Shown here: in pieces, positions 25,075 to 33,854 of the stretch
How positions within the stretch are numbered: the stretch's first letter is position 1
Layout of the letters: each line of letters opens with the position of its first letter
DNA from: CBDCYN01 sp965224205
GTDB taxonomy: Bacteria > Planctomycetota > Phycisphaerae > Phycisphaerales > Phycisphaeraceae
DNA length: 64,000 nucleotides
Reading direction: 5' to 3'
Assembly: GCA_965224205.1 (NCBI GenBank)
Contig: CBDCYN010000023.1
Span: 434,001 to 498,000 of the forward strand
The notes under the pieces: generated by a model
Database searches by the model: none
What the model was told of the DNA's origin: nothing
What the model saw: only the letters and a program-made list of their open reading frames with translations
Program-made: the position numbers and the translations under genes

Positions 25075-26205
25075 CTACACCGCTCGCGGGTGCGCCTCTT
25101 CGTAACCGGCGCGCAGCCGCATGGTCGATAGGTGGGTATAAATTTGCGTGGTGCTTAGGGATTGGTGGCCCAGCAGCTCTTGGACGCTGCGCAGGTCGGC
25201 GCCGTTTTCTAATAGGTGCGTCGCGAAGCTGTGGCGCAGGGTGTGGGGGCTGATCGACGGGTCGAGCCCGGCGGCGATGAGGTACTTATCGAGCTTGCGA
25301 CGCACCGATCGGCTCGACAGCCGCCCGCCGGTCTTGTTCACGAATAACGGCAGGTTCGGGTCCGACGCGGACGCCTGGCGCAACGCCGCGAACCGGGGGT
25401 CGGGCTCGAGCAGGGTCAGGTAGTGGCGGATCGCCGCCGCCGCGTGCGAGCCCAGCGGGACGATGCGTTCCTTCTTGCCCTTGCCGCGGATCAGCAGGGT
25501 CTGGTCGGCCATGTTCAGGTCGCTTCGGTTAAGGCCGATCAGCTCGCTGACACGCACGCCGGTGGAGTAGAGCGTTTCGAGGATCGCCCGGTCGCGGGCC
25601 CCGAGGGTGTCGCGGTCGTCGGGCATCGAAAGCAGCTTGTCGATCTGTTCGATCGAGATCGCCTTGGGCAGGCGCTTCATCTGCTTGGGAGTGCGGATGA
25701 GCACCATCGGGTTGGACTCGACGATCCCGCGGCGGTGCATCCACTTGTAGAAGCTGCGCAGGGTGGCGATCTTGCGGGCGACGGTGGCGGCGCTGTACCC
25801 GAACCCGTCGAGGTGGGTGAGGAACCGGCGGATCGTCATCGGCCCCGCCTGGGTGATGCCGTTATCAATCACAGGCCGGTCGCCGGCTTGCGGACCACCG
25901 GCTCCAGCGCCATCCATCGGCTGGTCTGCGGCGGTGTCGGGGCTCGGATCACTGGATCGTTCGCCGGCGTTGGCTTGCTCGTTGTGCGTTGGCGGCGAGG
26001 CGGGGACGGCGATGTCTTGCGCTGGGACGTCCGCTTGCTGTACCGGGCCGGGGTCCGCGTCGGTGAGGAACTCGACGTACTGGCGCAGGTCCGCCCCGTA
26101 GCAGCGGGCGGTGTACGGGCTAAAGTGCCGCTCGTAGCGCAGGTAGTTAACGAACTGCCCGATGAGAGGGTGCTGATCCGTGGATTTCTTCGATCCTTCT
26201 TGCAT
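25075..26205 (-). CDS. XerC/XerD-type tyrosine recombinase with N-terminal-domain insertion
   Basis: The 376-residue recombinase has the full active site: Arg218 (TGVRVSEL), Lys242 in the beta-hairpin (RGKGKKER), His321 and Arg324 (HTLRHSFATHLL), His347 (LGHQSL) and Tyr356 (TTQIYTH). The SAM-like N-terminal domain is split by about 70 residues rich in Pro, Ala, Asp and Gly (50-120), absent in ordinary XerC/D (about 300 residues). A chromosome-dimer role at dif is likely; no second xer is in the window. It is the last gene of a four-gene leftward cluster with 45-65 base gaps. AAGGAT precedes the ATG. Confidence 0.88.
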   Translation of the reverse strand: MQEGSKKSTDQHPLIGQFVNYLRYERHFSPYTARCYGADLRQYVEFLTDADPGPVQQADVPAQDIAVPASPPTHNEQANAGERSSDPSPDTAADQPMDGAGAGGPQAGDRPVIDNGITQAGPMTIRRFLTHLDGFGYSAATVARKIATLRSFYKWMHRRGIVESNPMVLIRTPKQMKRLPKAISIEQIDKLLSMPDDRDTLGARDRAILETLYSTGVRVSELIGLNRSDLNMADQTLLIRGKGKKERIVPLGSHAAAAIRHYLTLLEPDPRFAALRQASASDPNLPLFVNKTGGRLSSRSVRRKLDKYLIAAGLDPSISPHTLRHSFATHLLENGADLRSVQELLGHQSLSTTQIYTHLSTMRLRAGYEEAHPRAV

Positions 26206-26254
26206 GGCCGGTATCCTTACATTGCGATCCTTCGTCGCGGTCTGTGAATGACGT

Positions 26255-26620
26255 TTATTTGTTCATGAGCTTGTCGAAGTCCTGCCCCAGCTTCTGGCCC
26301 AGTTGATGGCTGAGGACGGCGGCGTCGAAAACCGTCATCGGGCTTTGGGGGTCTTGACCCATGACGCGCAGGTCCTCCATGAGCTTGGCCTCTTCTCCGG
26401 CTTCGTAGCGGAAGATGTAGTGGTGCCCGCCCTTGATCAGCTCGATCTGGCGCAACGCCCCCGGCTCTACCCCCGGATTAGCCCCGGGTTCATCTCCGGG
26501 AGGATCACCCGCTGGCCCTTGATCTGAGGGATGGGCCGATTCGTCGTAACCGTATCCCCCTCCTTGACCGTCGTGAGCCGATGGGGTGATATGGGGTTGG
26601 TCTGAATCAGAGTCGGACAT
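26255..26620 (-). CDS. Small conserved-looking protein, function unknown
   Basis: The 121-residue protein has an acidic, Gly/Pro-rich disordered N-terminal half. The C-terminal half is compact (IELIKGGHHYIFRYEAGEEA, then SPMTVFDAAVLSHQLGQKLG). The second half resembles short planctomycete proteins with the same FRY-x-x-GEE and FDAAVLSHQ patterns. No catalytic motif is visible. AGGAG precedes the ATG. The position between the Xer gene and a lipoprotein gene suggests co-transcription, not necessarily a shared function. Confidence 0.65.
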   Translation of the reverse strand: MSDSDSDQPHITPSAHDGQGGGYGYDESAHPSDQGPAGDPPGDEPGANPGVEPGALRQIELIKGGHHYIFRYEAGEEAKLMEDLRVMGQDPQSPMTVFDAAVLSHQLGQKLGQDFDKLMNK

Positions 26621-26665
26621 CGGACGCTCCTAGCCACCGTTAGGCGGCCGGCGTCGGACCGTCCG

Positions 26666-27487
26666 CTATCGGGTGGGCGAATGGGTTGTCGCTAACGGGC
26701 TGATGCGTTGGGCTTCAACGCGCAGCAGCCGCCAGCTCATCACATAACTGACAAACTCGCTGTACAGGTCCATGCTGATCCGGTAGGTGTGCCACGACTC
26801 GGCCACCCGCGGTTCGCCGCGCTCGTGGGCGTAGTGCTCCAAGCCCATCCGCACCTTGGGCGACGCCCCGTCGAAGAACGCGCTAACGACGCTCACCGGC
26901 TGCTTCGTCGCCCCTCCGCCGTCGGGTTGCGTCGATACGGCCGTCGCGCTCCACGCCAGGCGTTGGAGGCTGGCCAACGAATCGGCCGAACCGGGTTCGA
27001 TCGACTCTGCCGACGGCGACCCGAGTACGGCTGCGTCGGATGCCTCGACCGCGGGGTTGGTGTATAGCTCAATGGCCAACCCCAGCTTCGGCGGGTCGTA
27101 CGGGTCGTACGCGGTGATCGTGCCCACCACCAACCCATCGGCGCCTAGCGTTTCGAGCAAACGCTTGGCCTGTTGAGGCGAGGCGACCCACCCCAGCTCG
27201 ATCGCTTCCATCGCCGCCAGTGTCCGGTTGACCGGCAGCACGTCCAGGTTCGAGGCGTTCTCGAGCTGGCGGGCGAGGTGATCGGCTAGGGCCAAGCCAT
27301 CGGCACTGGAGCTGCCGCTCTCGTTGCGCAGCGGGGCGATCGCCCAGATGTGGCGCGTCGGGTAGGGGCTATCCAGCGGCGGGGCGCCCTTCTGGGTCAA
27401 CCACGTGTCGACCTTGCTGTTGAGGGACTCACAGCCGCTGATGACCCCCACCAGCACCGCGATCAGCATGACCTGTTTACTTGTCAT
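26666..27487 (-). CDS. Lipoprotein of unknown function
   Basis: The 273-residue protein has a clear lipoprotein signal (MLIAVLVGVISGC). The core resembles the fold used by periplasmic lipoproteins such as GNA1162 or LpoB: IWAIAPLRNESGSSSADG at the start, a LADHLARQL helix, then LLETLGADGLVVGTITAYDP. That similarity is only by pattern. It lies 65 bases downstream of the PD40 lipoprotein gene and 45 bases before the small-protein gene, so the four leftward genes probably form one transcript. Confidence 0.65.
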   Translation of the reverse strand: MTSKQVMLIAVLVGVISGCESLNSKVDTWLTQKGAPPLDSPYPTRHIWAIAPLRNESGSSSADGLALADHLARQLENASNLDVLPVNRTLAAMEAIELGWVASPQQAKRLLETLGADGLVVGTITAYDPYDPPKLGLAIELYTNPAVEASDAAVLGSPSAESIEPGSADSLASLQRLAWSATAVSTQPDGGGATKQPVSVVSAFFDGASPKVRMGLEHYAHERGEPRVAESWHTYRISMDLYSEFVSYVMSWRLLRVEAQRISPLATTHSPTR

Positions 27488-27552
27488 GGCGTCCTGCCGA
27501 GTTTATCCGGAACCAGCCTCCGCTGTCCGTACGTCTCGTCTCGTCTCGTGAG

Positions 27553-28998
27553 CTACGGTCCTTCTCCCGTCGGGGCCGAAGCGGTCTTGGGCTGGAGCAT
27601 CGGCTCAATGGTCTGCAGCGCCCGGCCGGGGTGTAGCGACCAAACGTTCTCGACTCGGTTCTCGGCGCGGTCGGAGCGGAACAGGATCGTCCCATCGGGC
27701 GACCAGACCGGCTGGAGGTTTGAGTAACGACTGCGCGTGAGGTTGACGCGGCCCGAGCCGTCGGCGTTGGCGATCCAGATATCGGCGCGGGGGGGACGGT
27801 CGCCTTGGCTAGCACCGGGGTCGGTGACGGTGCTGTAGGCGATCAGGTTGCCGTCGGGGCTCCAGCACGGGTTGATCGAAGCGGTCTGCGGGGTGACCAC
27901 GACCTGAGTGGGGCGTACCCCTTCCTCGTTGACCAGCTCGAGGGTCCAGATGCTAAACAAGTTGGCGCCGCGCTGCTGGGCACGCTGGTAGACGATTTGG
28001 TCATCGATCGGCGACCATTCCGGGAACTGGCCGGGACCGATGTAACGCTTGGCCTGGGGTGAGTTGAGGTCGATGACCACCAGCTCCCACTGGTTCGATT
28101 GGCTGCTTAGGCTGCTGTAGACCAGCTTCGTTCCATCGGGCGAGAAGCTGGGGTGCATGTCTTGGGAGGCGTCGTCGGTGAGCTGCACAGCCGGGCCGCC
28201 GTTGACCGCCATCATGTAGATGTCCCAGTTCCCGGAGCGGTCGGACGCGAACGCGACCCGCTGCCCATCAGGGCTAAAGGTGGGCATGACGTCATTGGCC
28301 GGGTCGCTGGTGAGCTGGGTGACCGCCGAACCGTTGATGTACTTAATGTAGAGATCCGCGGTCGAGCGGTGCTGGGTCGAAGCGAACACCAACCGGTCGC
28401 CGCTGGGGTCTACCGCTGGATCAAAATCCCTGCCCTCCAGGGCGAAAGTGACTTGACGGAGGTTGTCGGAGCTTTCACTGGCTTCGACGATGGCGGGGTC
28501 GATCGCGGCAAGGTCGCCGTATAGGCCGGGGCCTTTGGATACGGCCGAAATGGGAACCGACCCGTCGAGCATCGGCGGCGGGGTCGAAGTCGCGGTGTTG
28601 TTGGCGGCTATAGGGCTTTGGTGTTGAACGTTAGCTTCGGGGTGATCTTTCGATGCCGTTGCTAACGTCGCGATTTGATCGGATGTCTTCATTACTGATG
28701 GGTCAGCGGGCGCGTGATGGGCGATGGGTTGTTCCGTTGCGGCAGATCCCGCCGATAGGGCGGGGTCCGCGACGACGGGCCGGCCGCGTTGGGCACGACG
28801 GGCTGATCGGCGTGGCGAGAACCGCGTGGGGGGTTGGGGCGTCTGTCCCGCGGCTAATCGCGCCGACGGCGAGATCTCGACACGGTGGGGCGTGGCAGCG
28901 CGGCGGTCCTCGGGCGAGGCCAACCAGGCGCCGTTGTAAGCCAGCTCGCAGCCGACCAGGGTCATCAGCCCCGCGATGGCGAAGCAAGGCCGTGTCAT
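27553..28998 (-). CDS. TolB-like PD40 beta-propeller lipoprotein
   Basis: A lipoprotein signal (IAGLMTLVGC) and a long disordered linker precede five or six PD40/WD40-like blades, each with a SPDG-x-x-(I/L/V)-x(F/Y)-x-S core (TFSPDGQRVAFASDRSGNWD; SFSPDGTKLVYSS; CWSPDGNLIAYS; VWSPDGTILFRSD). These are typical of TolB, which links Tol-Pal to the outer membrane, but here the protein is lipid-anchored and there are no tol/pal genes nearby. A scaffold role in the envelope is likely; the TolB name is not justified. It is first of the leftward four-gene cluster. Confidence 0.8.
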   Translation of the reverse strand: MTRPCFAIAGLMTLVGCELAYNGAWLASPEDRRAATPHRVEISPSARLAAGQTPQPPTRFSPRRSARRAQRGRPVVADPALSAGSAATEQPIAHHAPADPSVMKTSDQIATLATASKDHPEANVQHQSPIAANNTATSTPPPMLDGSVPISAVSKGPGLYGDLAAIDPAIVEASESSDNLRQVTFALEGRDFDPAVDPSGDRLVFASTQHRSTADLYIKYINGSAVTQLTSDPANDVMPTFSPDGQRVAFASDRSGNWDIYMMAVNGGPAVQLTDDASQDMHPSFSPDGTKLVYSSLSSQSNQWELVVIDLNSPQAKRYIGPGQFPEWSPIDDQIVYQRAQQRGANLFSIWTLELVNEEGVRPTQVVVTPQTASINPCWSPDGNLIAYSTVTDPGASQGDRPPRADIWIANADGSGRVNLTRSRYSNLQPVWSPDGTILFRSDRAENRVENVWSLHPGRALQTIEPMLQPKTASAPTGEGP

Positions 28999-29404
28999 AG
29001 ATCGTCCCAACATGAGGTGCCTCAAGGACAGATGAGTTCTCGATCAACGCTGGTGCCCTGATCACAACCACTATCGGCGAGTCGGGCGTTCGACCCTCAA
29101 GCTTGCAACGGGCTCTTCGTTTATCGGACGAGATACCGGACCGCCTTTAGACGAAACCGGCCACAGGGAAAGACCGTTGGCAATTTACAACGGTTTGGGC
29201 GAATATATACCCCTCGTGTATCCTTTTTCTGCGTCAAAGAATGAGTTTGGCGCTGAGACTCCCCTTGCCGCGGATCGGGGTTGCCCCGTGAACCCGGCCG
29301 GGATTGGTATATGCCCCACTGTGTCTTCGAGTTGTCGCTCGAGACGTGCCGCAAGCGATCTGGGTGAACCTATCAACGCTGATCGTACCGGGAACCTCTA
29401 GCCC
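28999..29404. other. Divergent intergenic region between PD40 gene and GT2 gene
   Basis: About 400 bases holding both promoters. TATA-rich patches occur (GAATATATACCCC; GGTATATGCC), but no well-spaced -35/-10 pair was found. It is not a Rep1 copy beyond the short TATACCC match. Confidence 0.4.
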
Positions 29405-31048
29405 ATGGAGAATGATTTGGTTTTCTCGACACAACCCCTTTGGGGTGTCATGGATATGCCGACGCTGCGGTGGGCGGTAACGTCGGTCTATTTGTTGGTC
29501 TTGCTGCTGATCTCGATCTACGGCCTCCACCGGTACTGGTTGGTGTGGCTTTATTATCGGTACCGCGGGCGAAAACCGCAGCCGGTCGGCCGATTCGATA
29601 CCCCCCCGGCCGTGACGGTCCAGCTGCCGATGTATAACGAAGCCCAGGTTGCCCAGCGGGTGATTGACGCGGCATGTCGGCTCGACTACCCCCTTGACCG
29701 GCTACTGATCCAGGTCCTTGACGACTCGACCGACGAGTCAGCCCGGATCGCTCGCCAGCGGGTTGAGTTCTGGGCTAATCAGGGCGTGGATATCCAGTAC
29801 CTGCACCGCGACGACCGCCGCGGCTACAAAGCCGGCGCCCTGGCCCACGCCCTGCCGCACGCCAAGGGCGGGTTGATCGCGATCTTCGATGCCGACTTCG
29901 TACCCGACCCGGACTTCCTGCGTCGCACGGTCGATTACTTCACGGACCCCAAGGTCGGGATGGTGCAGACCTGCTGGGACCACCTCAACCGCGATGACTC
30001 GTTATTGACCCAGAGCCAGGCGATCTTCCTCGACGGGCATTTCATCGTCGAGCACACCGCGCGCAACCGGGCCGACCGGTGGATCAACTTCAACGGCACC
30101 GGGGGGGTGTGGCGACGCGAGGCGATCGAGTCGGCCGGGGGTTGGCAGCACGACACACTCACCGAAGACGTCGACCTAAGCTACCGCGCCCAGCTAGCGG
30201 GCTGGGGGTTTGTATTTCTCCAGCGCGTCACCTGCCCCGCGGAGCTGCCGCCGGAGATTAACGCGTTCAAGGCCCAGCAGCACCGGTGGACGAAGGGCTC
30301 GATCCAGACCGCCAAGAAACTGCTGCCGACGATCCTGCGCTCCGACGCGGCGCTTCGGGTCAAGACCGAAGCATTTTTCCACCTCACCAGCCCGATGGTG
30401 TACCTGTTCATCACCCTCATGGCGTTGCTGTTCTACCCGGCGATCTACTTGAACCTGCGTTCGATCGACGATGGAACGATCGGGGGGGTGGTGTTCGGCT
30501 TGAGCCTGTTCGCGTTGGGCACCGCCTCGGCCGGGGCGTTTTATACCGTTAGCCAACACGAAGTGGGCCGCGGGGTTTGGGGCACGATCCTGCGGCTGCC
30601 GGTGTTGATGAGTATCGGGATCGGGATCGCGCTCAACAACGCCCGGGGCTGCCTCGAAGCGCTGTTCGGGCATGAGTCCGCGTTTGTGCGCACCCCCAAG
30701 TACAACACGACCTCTAAGGAAGAACACGCAGGTGGCGACACCACACCGCGACGTAGGGAGAACCGGGGATCCCGGGGCGTCCGGGGCGTCCGGGGTGTCC
30801 GGGGCCGGGGCCGGGGGATCTTGGCGACACCCTCAATCAAAGTATGGATGAGCGTGTTGGAGATCGCGATGGGGCTTTACACGCTCGAGTGTGCGCGGCA
30901 GTCCCTGCTCGTACACCGCACGATCGTGAGTTTCCCGTTCTTACTGCTGTTCGCGGGGGGATACCTTTACGTCGGGCTGACTAGCCTCCACAACCAATGG
31001 CTTGCCCGCCGCCAGCAGCAATCGTGGGTGGCTCAACCCATAGTTTGA
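29405..31048 (+). CDS. Membrane-bound family 2 glycosyltransferase
   Basis: The 547-residue processive-type GT2 has an N-terminal membrane helix (VTSVYLLVLLLISIYGL) and a catalytic domain with DDS (106-108), DAD (162-164), TEDVDL (253-258) and QQHRW (291-295). A C-terminal block of four or more helices follows. These are the D, DxD, ED and Q/RxxRW motifs of cellulose-, hyaluronan- and glucomannan-type synthases. The polysaccharide product is unknown and no export partner is adjacent. Between two membrane helices is a Gly-Val-Arg repeat tract encoded by tandem 9-bp repeats, probably a cytoplasmic loop. Confidence 0.88.
   Translation: MENDLVFSTQPLWGVMDMPTLRWAVTSVYLLVLLLISIYGLHRYWLVWLYYRYRGRKPQPVGRFDTPPAVTVQLPMYNEAQVAQRVIDAACRLDYPLDRLLIQVLDDSTDESARIARQRVEFWANQGVDIQYLHRDDRRGYKAGALAHALPHAKGGLIAIFDADFVPDPDFLRRTVDYFTDPKVGMVQTCWDHLNRDDSLLTQSQAIFLDGHFIVEHTARNRADRWINFNGTGGVWRREAIESAGGWQHDTLTEDVDLSYRAQLAGWGFVFLQRVTCPAELPPEINAFKAQQHRWTKGSIQTAKKLLPTILRSDAALRVKTEAFFHLTSPMVYLFITLMALLFYPAIYLNLRSIDDGTIGGVVFGLSLFALGTASAGAFYTVSQHEVGRGVWGTILRLPVLMSIGIGIALNNARGCLEALFGHESAFVRTPKYNTTSKEEHAGGDTTPRRRENRGSRGVRGVRGVRGRGRGILATPSIKVWMSVLEIAMGLYTLECARQSLLVHRTIVSFPFLLLFAGGYLYVGLTSLHNQWLARRQQQSWVAQPIV
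30772..30817 (+). repeat. In-frame 9-bp tandem repeat inside the GT2 gene
   Basis: Three units of CCGGGGCGT or CCGGGGTGT, then 6-bp CCGGGG units. They encode GVRGVRGVRGRGRG. The 9-bp and 6-bp units keep the frame, so unit number could vary without breaking the gene. Confidence 0.85.
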
Positions 31049-31448
31049 TTCCACTTTATTCTCAATCTTGGTAATCAAGCCGGGTTTTTCTGGGCTGCCA
31101 ACATGCCCACACCCGCAGCCGCACCCGTGGCTGTGGAATACCTGTCTGTCCCTGTCTGCATGGATCAAAATAGGCCCGAAAAATCACAAGACGATAAAGC
31201 GAGTATAGATCGAAGCTTATTTCCACCATCGAGAAAAAATGCAATATTTGGGGTATTTTAGCCTTGCGGATACCAAATATAGTGGATAAACTCTCTTTGG
31301 TATGGTTAGATGGGTATGACTGATACGTTTGGGAATCATCAGCAGAGCCGGGATCTTTGGGCTAAAGTTCCAAGCGATCTTCTGTACTGATCAGTCGCTG
31401 ACCGGGAGGGTGGTCAAAGCGGGTTGGGCTAACCAGCTGGAGCGAAAC
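31049..31448. other. Intergenic region before dcd
   Basis: About 400 bases, more AT-rich in its second half, with an inverted repeat (annotated separately). The frame upstream of the chosen dcd start is open but shows no protein-like features. Confidence 0.4.
31244..31280. promoter_or_regulatory. Inverted repeat upstream of dcd
   Basis: ATATTTGG and CCAAATAT are perfectly complementary and extended by TAT/ATA, around a 15-20 base centre. It could be an operator or an RNA hairpin in the dcd leader region. No regulator is identified. Confidence 0.4.
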
Positions 31449-32021
31449 ATGACTGTTTTGTGCGATACGCAGATCCGTGAACTGATCCCGATCGAGCCGT
31501 TTGAAGAGAACGTCAAGCGGCCGGGCCACGTCTCTTACGGGGTGTCGAGCTACGGCTACGACGTGCGGGTCGGACCGGTGTTCAAGATCTTCACCAACGC
31601 CTCCCCAGCCGGCGGCCAGGCGATCGTGGACCCGAAAAACTTCACCGACGAATCGTTCGTCACGGTCGATACCCGGGCCACAAAACGGGATTACGTGATC
31701 GTCCCGCCCAACAGCTTCGCCCTGGCCGAGACGGTCGAGGTGTTCTCGATCCCGCGTGATGTTTTAGCCATCTGCGTGGGCAAGAGCACGTACGCGCGGT
31801 GCGGGATCATCGTCAACGTCACCCCGCTCGAGCCCGAATGGAAGGGCAAGGTCACGATCGAGATCTCCAACACCACCCCCCTACCGGCCAAGATCTACGC
31901 CGACGAGGGCATCGCCCAGATGATCTTCTTAAAAGCCGACCGGGTGTGCGCGGTGTCGTACGCGGATAAAGGCGGCAAGTACCAGAACCAGGTGGGCCTG
32001 ACCCTGCCCATGGTGGATTGA
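31449..32021 (+). CDS. dcd: dCTP deaminase
   Basis: The 190-residue trimeric deaminase-family protein has SYGVSSYGYDVRVG at the N-terminus, GKSTYARCGI in the centre, the active-site-like LEPEWKGKVTIEISN, and the C-terminal EGIAQMIF. It converts dCTP to dUTP (or to dUMP in the bifunctional type) in thymidylate synthesis. I cannot tell the two types apart here. The ATG after GGAG gives the family's normal length; the frame stays open 40 codons upstream, without conserved sequence. Confidence 0.92.
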   Translation: MTVLCDTQIRELIPIEPFEENVKRPGHVSYGVSSYGYDVRVGPVFKIFTNASPAGGQAIVDPKNFTDESFVTVDTRATKRDYVIVPPNSFALAETVEVFSIPRDVLAICVGKSTYARCGIIVNVTPLEPEWKGKVTIEISNTTPLPAKIYADEGIAQMIFLKADRVCAVSYADKGGKYQNQVGLTLPMVD

Positions 32022-32032
32022 ATGAAACGTCC

Positions 32033-32173
32033 AAAGCGAGCCGCGACCGTGAGGGAGCGGGCCGATAGCTGAAGAGCGGGTATGAACGACACCATGATGG
32101 AAGAACATCGTCGCGAATCATGACGTAGCGGGACTTCGCAAGAACCCACTCCCTCACGGTCGCGGCTCGCTTT
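32033..32173. repeat. 25-bp perfect inverted repeat (MITE-core hairpin)
   Basis: The arms 32033-32057 and 32149-32173 match perfectly over 25 bases and carry the core GAGCCGCGACCGTGAGGGAG. About 90 bases lie between them. The sequence next to the right arm (TTCGCAAGAACCCACT) also occurs, nearly unchanged, in the 112-bp MITE at 9602. The repeat fills the gap between dcd and the phosphatase gene. Confidence 0.85.
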
Positions 32174-32194
32174 GATGGCCTTGTGGATGACTCA

Positions 32195-32842
32195 ATGGCA
32201 ACGCCGAAACCCACCCCCACCAAACGCTCGCCCTGGCTGATCATCGCCGTGATCGCCGCGACGGTGGGTGGGTCGATCTGGTTGTGGGAAGAGGTGCTCG
32301 AAGACCGGTTCGTGGCCAAGCGGTTCGGGGTCGTCGAGCCGGACCTCATCTACCGCAGCGGGCAGCTGTCGCAATACGTGGTCGAGCGGGTCTTGGCCGA
32401 CAACCAGATCCAGGTCGTGGTCGACCTGACCGGCCCAGAGCCGAACGCCCCGCACGAACATGCCGAGGTCTCCGCGGTCGCGAAGCTAGATATCGAGCGG
32501 CACGAGCTGCCGCTTAAGGGCGACGGGACCGGGGACATCACCCGCTACGCCGACGCGATCGAGGTCATGCATAGAGCCTACCTAGCCGGTCAACCGGTGC
32601 TCGTGCACTGCGCCGCCGGCAGCCAGCGGACCGGCGCCGCGGTGGCGTTCTACCGGGTCCTGGTCCAGGGCCGCGACAAAGCGTCGGTCATCGACGAGTT
32701 GAAACAGTACGACTGGTCCCCGAAGAAAGACCGCGTGCTGCTGCGATACATGGACGAGCACATCGCCGAGCTGGCGAAGATGCTCAAAGACCGGGGCGTG
32801 ATCGACACGGTGCCCGAGGCGCTGCCGACCATGTCGTCATAA
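32195..32842 (+). CDS. Membrane-anchored dual-specificity phosphatase-like protein
   Basis: The protein is about 215 residues. A single N-terminal membrane helix (WLIIAVIAATVGGSIWLW) precedes a cysteine phosphatase domain. It has VVDLTGPEP with the general acid region and the P-loop VHCAAGSQRTG (Cys near 139, Arg near 145 from this start). Its substrate could be a phosphoprotein or phosphoinositide-like lipid; the sequence alone does not decide. A GTG four codons upstream is an alternative start. The low-GC island begins directly after the stop. Confidence 0.8.
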   Translation: MATPKPTPTKRSPWLIIAVIAATVGGSIWLWEEVLEDRFVAKRFGVVEPDLIYRSGQLSQYVVERVLADNQIQVVVDLTGPEPNAPHEHAEVSAVAKLDIERHELPLKGDGTGDITRYADAIEVMHRAYLAGQPVLVHCAAGSQRTGAAVAFYRVLVQGRDKASVIDELKQYDWSPKKDRVLLRYMDEHIAELAKMLKDRGVIDTVPEALPTMSS

Positions 32843-32867
32843 ATTTAAACACACGTAAGTACTGTCC

Positions 32868-32896
32868 GTTCGGCATGGAAGCCGACGGGCAGGCCT
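32868..32896 (+). promoter_or_regulatory. 29-bp conserved leader motif, copy A
   Basis: It is identical over 29 bases to a second copy 363 bases downstream, and each lies before a gene. Part of it folds (CGGC-ATGGAA-GCCG). The end is 56 bases from the next start codon. Its GC content is high while the surrounding DNA is AT-rich. Confidence 0.6.
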
Positions 32897-32951
32897 TAGG
32901 GGCCAAATAAGAGTTTCAATATTAAACCTCCAATTTATGGAGATAGATACT

Positions 32952-33176
32952 ATGAGCGGCAAGAATCAACATGTTGTACCGACGGAGAATGGATGGGGGG
33001 TGCGAGGCGAAGGCAATTCAAAGCTGACTTCTGAGTACAGTACGCAGAATGAAGCGATCAATACCGCTCGTGAGATCGCGAAGAATCAGCGTTCAGAACT
33101 CCTAATCCACGGCCGCGATGGAAAAATCCGGGATCGTAACTCATACGGGAATGATCCGTTCCCTCCTAAAGGCTAA
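32952..33176 (+). CDS. DUF2188 family protein
   Basis: The 74-residue protein matches the DUF2188 pattern closely: HVVPTENGWGVRGEGNSK, then TQNEAINTAREIAKNQ, and HGRDGKIRDRNSYGNDPFPP at the C-terminus. Function is unknown. Such genes are scattered in accessory regions of bacteria. The DNA is lower in GC than its neighbours. GGAG lies about 8 bases before the chosen ATG; a second ATG five codons upstream is less likely. A copy of the 29-bp motif lies upstream. Confidence 0.85.
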   Translation: MSGKNQHVVPTENGWGVRGEGNSKLTSEYSTQNEAINTAREIAKNQRSELLIHGRDGKIRDRNSYGNDPFPPKG

Positions 33177-33230
33177 GCATAGAAGACAAACGTGTGTTTG
33201 GACCGGTTTTGCAACGCTTGTATGCGCGAC

Positions 33231-33259
33231 GTTCGGCATGGAAGCCGACGGGCAGGCCT
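33231..33259 (+). promoter_or_regulatory. 29-bp conserved leader motif, copy B
   Basis: Identical to copy A over 29 bases, ending 101 bases before the next start codon. Just upstream a small palindrome CAAACGTGTGTTTG is present; copy A has a related AAACACACGT. Confidence 0.6.
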
Positions 33260-33359
33260 GAGAAAATAAGAATGAAATTATTTCCATGCACATACAGTGA
33301 TTCCTGTCATATCCTTAACGCATCTCTTAATCATCTCTTTTAATAAGGAGGATCTTGTT

Positions 33360-33854
33360 ATGTCGACAAGTATGGATGAATCAAGTTGGAGTATCGGTGA
33401 CATCTGTTTTTTTATTCCTCGTGGGGACGATGGAGTCACCAAGGTACAACTTTTGAAGGTGAAGCAAGTCCACACAAATCCTGCACCTCCAAATGCAGCA
33501 TCCATCCAGTCTTTCGTTGAGACAGAACCGGAAGTCTCTAAGGCCGGAGTCAGCCCGAAGTGCCTCTACGGCAAAGTCGCTCCCAACTCTAGCGTACAGG
33601 AAGTGGCAATTGCATTTCTCAGATTGCTTAATGAACCTGTGCTTAAAAACGTCTTTGTACACAATCCAAAGGTGATGTTCGCCAGCTTGCTATGTAGTTA
33701 CTGTCCAGTAGCAATGAGTGAAACGGATCAACCTAAAAAAATTGTGGTGAGGAAACCTTCATCACAGGAAGCAAATTGGTCTGTGGAATTTAATGATGAA
33801 GTGATCCGGGACATTAGTCTTAGTGAATTGATGACGGTATTAAAAACGAAGTAG
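33360..33854 (+). CDS. Unknown protein in low-GC island
   Basis: The 164-residue protein has no family I recognise. It has an N-terminal beta-rich stretch (SWSIGDICFFIPRGDDGVTK), a central helical part (EVAIAFLRLLNEPVLKNVFV), two close cysteines (LCSYC) and a C-terminal beta/helix tail. An excellent AAGGAGG precedes the ATG at ideal spacing, which supports translation. Codon usage and base composition are AT-rich compared with dcd or nrdJ, as for the DUF2188 gene. It follows the second 29-bp motif copy. Recent transfer is likely. Confidence 0.65.
   Translation: MSTSMDESSWSIGDICFFIPRGDDGVTKVQLLKVKQVHTNPAPPNAASIQSFVETEPEVSKAGVSPKCLYGKVAPNSSVQEVAIAFLRLLNEPVLKNVFVHNPKVMFASLLCSYCPVAMSETDQPKKIVVRKPSSQEANWSVEFNDEVIRDISLSELMTVLKTK

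Noticed and set aside
32843..33360. Integron gene-cassette array (29-bp repeats as attC sites)
   Set aside because: GTTCGGC differs from the GTTRRRY core, no matching RYYYAAC partner or full attC fold was found, and no integrase is in the window.
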